Source: JAMXLG01 sp963765935 (lineage in GTDB: Bacteria > Vulcanimicrobiota > Vulcanimicrobiia > Vulcanimicrobiales > Vulcanimicrobiaceae). From it: a stretch of DNA of 64,000 nt. The notes under the pieces were generated by a model that saw only the letters and a list, made by a program, of their open reading frames with translations, did not search any database and was not told the origin of the DNA. The position numbers and the translations under genes are program-made. The DNA lies in NCBI GenBank assembly GCA_963765935.1, contig CAVXXX010000002.1, positions 62,001 through 126,000 on the forward strand, written 5' to 3'. Below are positions 58,946 through 64,000 of this stretch, piece by piece; the stretch's first letter is position 1, and each line of letters begins with the position of its first letter.

Positions 58946-60829
58946 ATGACGGATAACCTCGGCATGGATGCCGGCATTTCGCGCGGCGACTTTCTGAATG
59001 CGTCCCTCATCGGAGGGGGTGCGATGGCGCTTGCCGGTTCACCGCTCGCCGCCCTTTCACAAACCGACTGGAACGGATACGGCGGCGACGGCGACTACAG
59101 CGACTCAAATGGAAATACGTTCAGCGTCGTAACAGCCGGACACAAAATACGCGACGGCGACTTTGATTCGCTGCCGGGCGACGTACATGCCACCGGCGAG
59201 GCATACGATTGCGTCGTCGTTGGCGGCGGTATCAGCGGACTTGCTGCAGCATTATTCTTTGCGCGCAACGCCGGGGCAAACCGGCGCTGTTTGGTACTCG
59301 ACAATCACCCGATTTTCGGCGGTGAAGCAAAACGCAACGAGTTTGTCGTTGACGGACAACGCTTGATCGCGCATCAGGGCTCGGCCGTTTACTTCGTCCA
59401 ATATCCCCACAGTTTTCTTGCGCGCTTTTACGATTCAGTGGGACTTCGCCAGCCAAAACTGACGTACCAGCGATGGAACGGTTCATCACCGCAATGGCCC
59501 ATCGGAATCACGCCGTACGATCAAGTTGATGGAGAATCGTCGCACTACGGATTCTATTTTGGCGCAAAGTTCGGACGGGATCCCGGGATGTGGTTGATCG
59601 ATCCCTTCAAAACGCAGCTGCGCGGGGCGCCGATTTCCGAACGTGCACGCACTGAGCTCTTGCGATTTCATCACGGTCCCGTGCGTCCGCAACCGCCGCC
59701 GGAATACCACGGCGATCCGATCTCCCGCCGCCTCGACACGATGACGCTGGAAACCCACATGATGGCTGAGTACGGCATCGGCCGTGAGACGATCCGAACC
59801 TTTCTGTCACCCGTTTCGGGCGGCGGATCGGGACTTGGACCCGACGCGCTTTCCGCCTACGCCGACTACGCAGCGGACCTCTTGCATCCGCTCGACACCG
59901 AGAATGGCGACCAAATGTTCCCCGGCGGAAACGACGGCATCGCACGATTGATCGTGAAAGCACTCGTTCCGATGGCTTTCGAAGGGGACGACTCGGTGGA
60001 AGCCGTCTACAGCAACCGCGTGAACTTCGCCGGACTCGACCGCGAGGGTGCGCCGACGCGCATTCGTCTCGATGCTACGGTCGTCTGGGTGAGGCACGCC
60101 GGAAGGCCCGAAAACGCAGATGCGGTGGACATCGTCTATACGAAGGACGGCCGGCGGTATCACGTACGTGCGCGCAGCGTTATCATGGCCGGCGGAGGAT
60201 GGACCACGAAGCATATCGTTCGGGATCTTCCGGCCGCGCAAACGAGCGCATACGAGCAGTTTCACCGCTCGCCATGTCTCATGATCAATGTCGCACTACG
60301 CAATTGGCGCTTCATGTACAAGATGGGAATCAGTGGCTTTCGCTGGTTTGAAGGAATCGGCAACTACACGGAAGTCAGACGCAGCGCACTACTCGGCGGC
60401 ACATCGCCGACGATCGACCCCGATTCTCCGGTCGTGCTCAATCTGAAAGTCCTGTTTTCCTATCCCGGCATGCCGACGCGCGATCAGGGAATTCGCGGGC
60501 GCGCGGAGTTATATGCAACGTCATTTAGCGACTACGAGCATCGTATCCGCACGCAGCTCAACGACATGTTTGCGCGCTACGGATTCGATGCAAAACGTGA
60601 CATTGCAGGGATCATTCTCAATCGCTGGGGACACGCGTATTTGAGCCCGCAACCCGGGTTCTTTTTCGGTACCTCGGGCTCGCCCGCACCGAGCGACGTT
60701 TTGCGGGGAGCGCCGTTCGGACGCATCGCATTCGCAAATACCGATCTCGCGGGGATCATGGATCACCGCAGCTCGATTCTCGAAGCACAGCGCGCCGTCG
60801 AACAGCTCCTCAATCAGGTGCTCGCGTGA
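58946..60829 (+). CDS. FAD-dependent oxidoreductase, spermidine-dehydrogenase-like
   Basis: This 627-residue flavoprotein has an export-like N-terminus: GISRGDFLNASLIGGGAMALAGSPLAALS. Mature WNGYGGDGDYSDSNGNT matches the start of SpdH-type spermidine dehydrogenases. FAD binding is DCVVVGGGISGLAAALFFA near residue 91, and FGGEAKRNEF and the late FANTDLAGIMDHRSSILEAQRAV are cofactor- and C-terminal elements. A full Tat signal would read RRDFL; here it is RGDFL, so Tat export is uncertain. Its terminal codon overlaps rph by 4 bases. Confidence 0.85.
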   Translation: MTDNLGMDAGISRGDFLNASLIGGGAMALAGSPLAALSQTDWNGYGGDGDYSDSNGNTFSVVTAGHKIRDGDFDSLPGDVHATGEAYDCVVVGGGISGLAAALFFARNAGANRRCLVLDNHPIFGGEAKRNEFVVDGQRLIAHQGSAVYFVQYPHSFLARFYDSVGLRQPKLTYQRWNGSSPQWPIGITPYDQVDGESSHYGFYFGAKFGRDPGMWLIDPFKTQLRGAPISERARTELLRFHHGPVRPQPPPEYHGDPISRRLDTMTLETHMMAEYGIGRETIRTFLSPVSGGGSGLGPDALSAYADYAADLLHPLDTENGDQMFPGGNDGIARLIVKALVPMAFEGDDSVEAVYSNRVNFAGLDREGAPTRIRLDATVVWVRHAGRPENADAVDIVYTKDGRRYHVRARSVIMAGGGWTTKHIVRDLPAAQTSAYEQFHRSPCLMINVALRNWRFMYKMGISGFRWFEGIGNYTEVRRSALLGGTSPTIDPDSPVVLNLKVLFSYPGMPTRDQGIRGRAELYATSFSDYEHRIRTQLNDMFARYGFDAKRDIAGIILNRWGHAYLSPQPGFFFGTSGSPAPSDVLRGAPFGRIAFANTDLAGIMDHRSSILEAQRAVEQLLNQVLA

Positions 60830-61602
60830 TCGTTGGCGAACATTTGGCCCGTATGATGCGGTCCGACGGGCGCAGGCCCGATGAACTTCGCCCGGTTTCT
60901 ATCGAACCGGGCTTTCTCAAATACGCGGAAGGCAGCGCGCTGATCACCGTCGGGAACACGCGCGTGCTCTGCGCGGCAACGGTGGAAGACAAGGTCCCGC
61001 AGTGGCTAAAGGGGCGCGGCCTCGGCTGGGTCACGGCCGAGTACTCGATGCTCCCGCGCGCCACGCAGGAGCGAACGCAACGCGAGTCCGCAAAAGGGCG
61101 CGTAGGCGGGCGCACGCATGAGATTCAGCGGATCATCGGCCGCGCGCTGCGAGCCGTGACCGACACCGCGAAACTGGGCGAACGGACCGTCTGGATAGAC
61201 TGCGACGTACTGCAGGCCGACGGCGGCACGCGAACGGCATCGGTCACTGGCGCATACGTTGCGCTTGCGCTTGCGCTGCGCGCGACCGGCCACTTCACCG
61301 CGTCGAAATGGCCGCTTACCGGTATGATCGCCGCAACGAGCGTCGGCATCGTGGCGGGAACGCCGCTGCTGGACCTCGCGTATGACGAGGATAGTCAGGC
61401 CCATACCGATATGAACGTGTTTATGACCGACGCCGGCAAGTACGTGGAGATTCAAGGAACCGCCGAAGCGGCGCCGTTCGATCGTCAGGAACTCGATACG
61501 ATGCTCGCGCTCGCCGAGCGCGGCATTCGCTCGCTCTTCGATATGCAACGTAGCGTACTCGGAAACGCGGGCGTTCCGGTTTCTGCGGGGGCGCATGCCT
61601 GA
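60826..61602 (+). CDS. rph: Ribonuclease PH
   Basis: This 258-residue phosphorolytic exonuclease trims tRNA 3' ends. Family features are RMMRSDGRRPDELRPVSIEPGFLKYAEGSALITVGNTRVLCAATVE near the start, SMLPRATQERTQRESAKGRVGGRTHEIQRIIGRALRAV near residue 75, and DCDVLQADGGTRTASVTGAYVAL near 125. The tail GTAEAAPFDRQELDTMLALAERGI is standard. GTG start overlaps the flavoprotein gene by 4 bases. It overlaps the small gene that follows by 8. Confidence 0.98.
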   Translation: MIVGEHLARMMRSDGRRPDELRPVSIEPGFLKYAEGSALITVGNTRVLCAATVEDKVPQWLKGRGLGWVTAEYSMLPRATQERTQRESAKGRVGGRTHEIQRIIGRALRAVTDTAKLGERTVWIDCDVLQADGGTRTASVTGAYVALALALRATGHFTASKWPLTGMIAATSVGIVAGTPLLDLAYDEDSQAHTDMNVFMTDAGKYVEIQGTAEAAPFDRQELDTMLALAERGIRSLFDMQRSVLGNAGVPVSAGAHA

Positions 61603-61933
61603 GGACGCATTCATAGCGCTCGTCGCGCGCGTCGGCGCATTTCACATCACGGACCGGGCGATGAAGAACGCGCAACTCAACGTAGAAGAAGCCCTGCGCA
61701 ACGGACCGATCGACGAGCGAGGCCGCGCGGAGTACCTCGACGCGGTTCGCCGGTACTTTACGCCGTTCGAGCGCGAAGCGCGCGGCCATTTGCGCGACGT
61801 CGATCGCCGCTTGGAACACGCTAACCAAGTCGTCTTCAACTTGACGGCGGAACGTGGCGTTGCCGTCAAACGCATTGAGGCGACACAAAGCGTGCTCGCC
61901 GATCTCGCGGCACTGGAGCAACGGGTTTCGTGA
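61595..61933 (+). CDS. Small coiled-coil protein of unknown function
   Basis: This 112-residue protein begins with a mixed segment (ALVARVGAFHITDRAMKNAQLNVEEALR) and continues as a charged, mostly helical chain (residues about 38-112), probably a coiled coil. No Cys, signal or membrane segment. It is translationally linked: it overlaps rph by 8 bases and mlaE by 4. A role in the Mla membrane complex is a contextual guess only. Confidence 0.7.
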   Translation: MPEDAFIALVARVGAFHITDRAMKNAQLNVEEALRNGPIDERGRAEYLDAVRRYFTPFEREARGHLRDVDRRLEHANQVVFNLTAERGVAVKRIEATQSVLADLAALEQRVS

Positions 61934-62706
61934 AGGTCCTCGACCGTTTCGGGCGCGCGACAGTCGATTTCTTCGAATACGCCGGCGGCATCGTGATTCT
62001 AGCCGGCGAGTCGTCGAGTTTCTTGATGCGGTTGCGCATCCGGTTCATCGAAACGATCAACCAGTGCTACTTCCTCGGCGTTCAGTCGATCTCGATCGTT
62101 ATCCTCACCTCGCTCTTCACCGGTATGGTGATTTCGCTCGAGTCGGCCGTGCAAGCGGTGCAGTTCGGCGTCGGAAGTCTCGTTGGCGGCGCGGTCGCCT
62201 TTGCATCGGTGCGTGAGCTCGGTCCGATGCTCACGGCGGTGGTCGTCGCGGGCCGCGTTGGGGCGGCGATCGCGGCGGAAATCGGATCGATGGTCGTGAC
62301 CGAGCAAATCGAAGCGCTCACCTCGATGGGCTTGGAAATACCGCGCTTTCTCGTCGTGCCGCGGCTGCTAGCGATGTTGTTGATGCTGCCGCTCTTGACC
62401 GTCTTTGGTGACGTTGTCTCGATCGCCGGTGGTATGTGGATCGCGCAAACGTACGCGCATATTTCGTACGACACGTTTATTGCGTCCGCGCGCCAAGCAG
62501 TCGGGTTCGAAGACGTGTTGAAAGGCTTGATAAAATCCCTCGTCTTCGCGGCGATCATCGCATTGGTCGGCGCGTATCAGGGCCTTCGCACACGAGGCGG
62601 AGCAGCCGGCGTCGGGGCCTCGACGACGGGGGCCGTCGTGCTCTCGATCATCATGATTTTCGTCTCGAATTTCATCTTGTCGTTCATTCTTTTCGGAACG
62701 CGTTGA
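61930..62706 (+). CDS. mlaE: MlaE-type ABC permease
   Basis: This 258-residue permease has about five membrane segments: FIETINQCYFLGVQSISIVILTSLFTGMVISLESAVQ near 38, then AVVVAGRVGAAIAAEIGSMVVTEQIEALTSMGLEI near 96-130, the family hallmark with the EQIEAL coupling helix. The end has GASTTGAVVLSIIMIFVSNFILSFILF. It is the membrane domain of a MCE-type phospholipid transporter. The GTG start overlaps the small protein gene by 4 bases. Confidence 0.94.
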   Translation: MKVLDRFGRATVDFFEYAGGIVILAGESSSFLMRLRIRFIETINQCYFLGVQSISIVILTSLFTGMVISLESAVQAVQFGVGSLVGGAVAFASVRELGPMLTAVVVAGRVGAAIAAEIGSMVVTEQIEALTSMGLEIPRFLVVPRLLAMLLMLPLLTVFGDVVSIAGGMWIAQTYAHISYDTFIASARQAVGFEDVLKGLIKSLVFAAIIALVGAYQGLRTRGGAAGVGASTTGAVVLSIIMIFVSNFILSFILFGTR

Positions 62707-62707
62707 C

Positions 62708-63463
62708 GTGCCGGGTGTTCTCGCTCATCTCGACGACGTTTCGCTCTACTATGGCGATCGCGTCGTCCTCAAAAACTGCACGCTCGATGTCGTCGAAGGC
62801 GCGATTACGTGTATCATCGGCCTCTCCGGAGCGGGTAAGTCCACGATTCTGCGTCTGCTCGACGGCTTGCGCAAACCTGATGCCGGACACGTCTACATCC
62901 GCGATATCGACATTTGCCATATCTCCGAAACGCATCTCATGGACGTACGCCGGACGATCAGCCTCTCGTTTCAATTCGCAGCGCTGCTCGATAGTCTCAC
63001 CGTCGGAGACAACGTCGCGCTGCCGCTGCGCGAGCATACCAGTATGTCGGATCGCGAGATCGAGAAAACCGTGGTCGACGCGTTGGACTCCGTCGGGCTC
63101 GCGCATACGTACGATTCCATGCCTAGCGAACTCTCCGGCGGCATGCTTAAGCGCGCCGGCTTCGCGCGTGCAATCGTGACGCGCCCTGCATTGATTCTCT
63201 ACGATGAACCGACGACCGGGCTCGATCCCATCGTCACCCATCTGATTACGGACACCATCGTCCGATTGCGGCAGAAGTTGAACGGGACCGCCGTCGTCAT
63301 TTCGCACGATCTCCAGTCGATCTACATGATGGCGGACTATGTTGCCATGCTCTTTGAAGGTGCAATCATCGCCTACGGAACCGTCGACGAAATCAAACGC
63401 TCCGCCAATCCCATCGTCCAACAGTTCATCCAAGGCTCCGAAGTGGGGCCGATTCCCATCTAA
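62708..63463 (+). CDS. mlaF: MlaF-type ABC ATPase
   Basis: This 251-residue ABC ATPase has Walker A GLSGAGKSTILRLLDGL (about 38-54), signature LSGGMLKRAGFARAI (about 141-155), Walker B LILYDEPTTGLDP (about 160-172) and an H-loop in VVISHDLQSIYMMAD. It powers MCE lipid transport with MlaE and MlaD. Gene order E-F-D follows MlaE by a single base; GTG start at 62708. Confidence 0.95.
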   Translation: MPGVLAHLDDVSLYYGDRVVLKNCTLDVVEGAITCIIGLSGAGKSTILRLLDGLRKPDAGHVYIRDIDICHISETHLMDVRRTISLSFQFAALLDSLTVGDNVALPLREHTSMSDREIEKTVVDALDSVGLAHTYDSMPSELSGGMLKRAGFARAIVTRPALILYDEPTTGLDPIVTHLITDTIVRLRQKLNGTAVVISHDLQSIYMMADYVAMLFEGAIIAYGTVDEIKRSANPIVQQFIQGSEVGPIPI

Positions 63464-63512
63464 GACCAGACAAACCAGGCGTCTCGCGGCGGGCGGGCGT
63501 AAGTAGGCGGAA

Positions 63513-64000
63513 ATGACGAAGCAGGCTCAGGTCGGGGCGTTTGCGATTTTGGCGTTGTTGCTCCTCTTTGGGGTGTTCTACGTCATCACCGATTTCGGAA
63601 CGCGACACACCGGCTATCGCATGGGCGTTCACTTTGAATCGGCAGCCGGATTGCACTCCGGAGCGCTCGTCTATTTCAGCGGCGTGACCGTCGGTACCGT
63701 CGATTCGATTACGCTGCTCCCCGACAACACGGTTGACGTCATCTTGGCGATCAACCGCGACGTCGACATTCCGCGCGAGTCGCGCTTCTTGATTCAAGCT
63801 CCGCTCACGGGCGATCCAAATTTATTGATCGTGCCGCCCGTGCCGCGGCCGCGTCCATCCGGAATTACCGGTCCGACGCCCGCTCCGCCGGCAGTGGCGT
63901 TGCTCGAACGTCGAGTGTTGCCGGTCGATCAGCAGCCGCAAGGAACGAATACGGCAACCGTTGCGGACCTGCTCGAGCAAGGTCAGGGCGAGATCAAACG
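63513..64000 (+). CDS. mlaD: MlaD-type MCE-domain protein, cut by window edge
   Basis: The frame opens at ATG 63513 with GGCGGA upstream and runs to the window end, about 162 residues seen. An N-terminal membrane anchor (VGAFAILALLLLFGVFYVIT) is followed by a MCE domain: GYRMGVHFESAAGLHSGALVYFSGVTVGTVDSI with the conserved V-G-V-DSI turn, and LIQAPLTGDPNLLIVP. A Pro-rich stretch (PRPRPSGITGPTPAPPA) lies inside or just after the MCE core. It is the substrate-binding part of the Mla system in the periplasm. The C-terminus is missing. Confidence 0.93.
   Translation, partial: MTKQAQVGAFAILALLLLFGVFYVITDFGTRHTGYRMGVHFESAAGLHSGALVYFSGVTVGTVDSITLLPDNTVDVILAINRDVDIPRESRFLIQAPLTGDPNLLIVPPVPRPRPSGITGPTPAPPAVALLERRVLPVDQQPQGTNTATVADLLEQGQGEIK

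Noticed and set aside
1..64000. tRNA, rRNA or CRISPR array
   Set aside because: No cloverleaf with GTTCRA box, no rRNA segment and no regularly spaced repeat were found by eye; a tRNAscan or CRISPR finder run would settle it.

Overview
The window looks like chromosomal DNA from an uncultured or little-studied diderm bacterium. It is GC-rich, genes are packed with many 4-bp or longer overlaps, and GTG and TTG starts are common. An MlaE-MlaF-MlaD lipid-transport operon and a Wza-like export lipoprotein system imply an outer membrane. A PyrR-PyrB-PyrC operon, a PASTA kinase next to a class B PBP, and Gly-rich lipoproteins with DUF5666-like segments fit a lineage such as Candidatus Eremiobacterota (WPS-2). 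That placement is an inference from gene content, not from a marker tree.

Region 1 (1-6100) holds secreted, probably carbohydrate-active proteins: a BNR-like exported protein and two paralogous lipoproteins with a GHL15-like putative glycosidase domain. Region 2 (6.1-26.3 kb) is an exopolysaccharide locus of mixed gene orientation. It has three GT4 glycosyltransferases, a GT-B-like enzyme paired with a FemAB/GNAT-like protein, an O-antigen-ligase/polymerase, a lipoprotein, a Wza-like exporter, a Wzc-like tyrosine kinase, a Wzx flippase, a GT2 and a WbaP-like initiating sugar transferase. At its right edge are an MDR dehydrogenase flanked by 26-bp direct repeats, a TlpA-like thioredoxin, a LuxR-type response regulator, a DegT aminotransferase and a lone receiver domain.

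Region 3 (26.3-43.9 kb) is housekeeping: valS, pyrR, pyrB, pyrC, marC (opposite strand), carA, a MoxR/DUF58/VWA (Bat-type) cluster, pdxH, STAS and HATPase regulators, carB, an unknown Cys-containing protein and a class B PBP. Between 30.5 and 34.0 kb three genes (pyrC, marC, batD-like) carry four single-base indels; I read these as sequence errors or recent mutations and annotate the repaired genes. Region 4 (43.9-52.5 kb) has a five-PASTA Ser/Thr kinase, ruvC-ruvA-ruvB, a SpoIID-like protein, a PilZ protein, queA, a quinone oxidoreductase, superoxide dismutase and a small FPASDPP-motif protein. Region 5 (52.5-64.0 kb) has an NFACT protein and an acyl-CoA synthetase (minus strand), then gmk, rpoZ, glmS, a PAS protein, a spermidine-dehydrogenase-like flavoprotein, rph and mlaE-mlaF-mlaD, the last cut by the window edge.

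The less ordinary signals are: a roughly 120-nt GC-rich structured segment upstream of the WbaP-like gene, a hairpin that buries the glmS Shine-Dalgarno sequence, the repeat-flanked MDR gene, the indel cluster, and two receiver domains sharing an unusual acidic-pocket sequence. I found no rRNA, tRNA, CRISPR array, transposase or phage gene.
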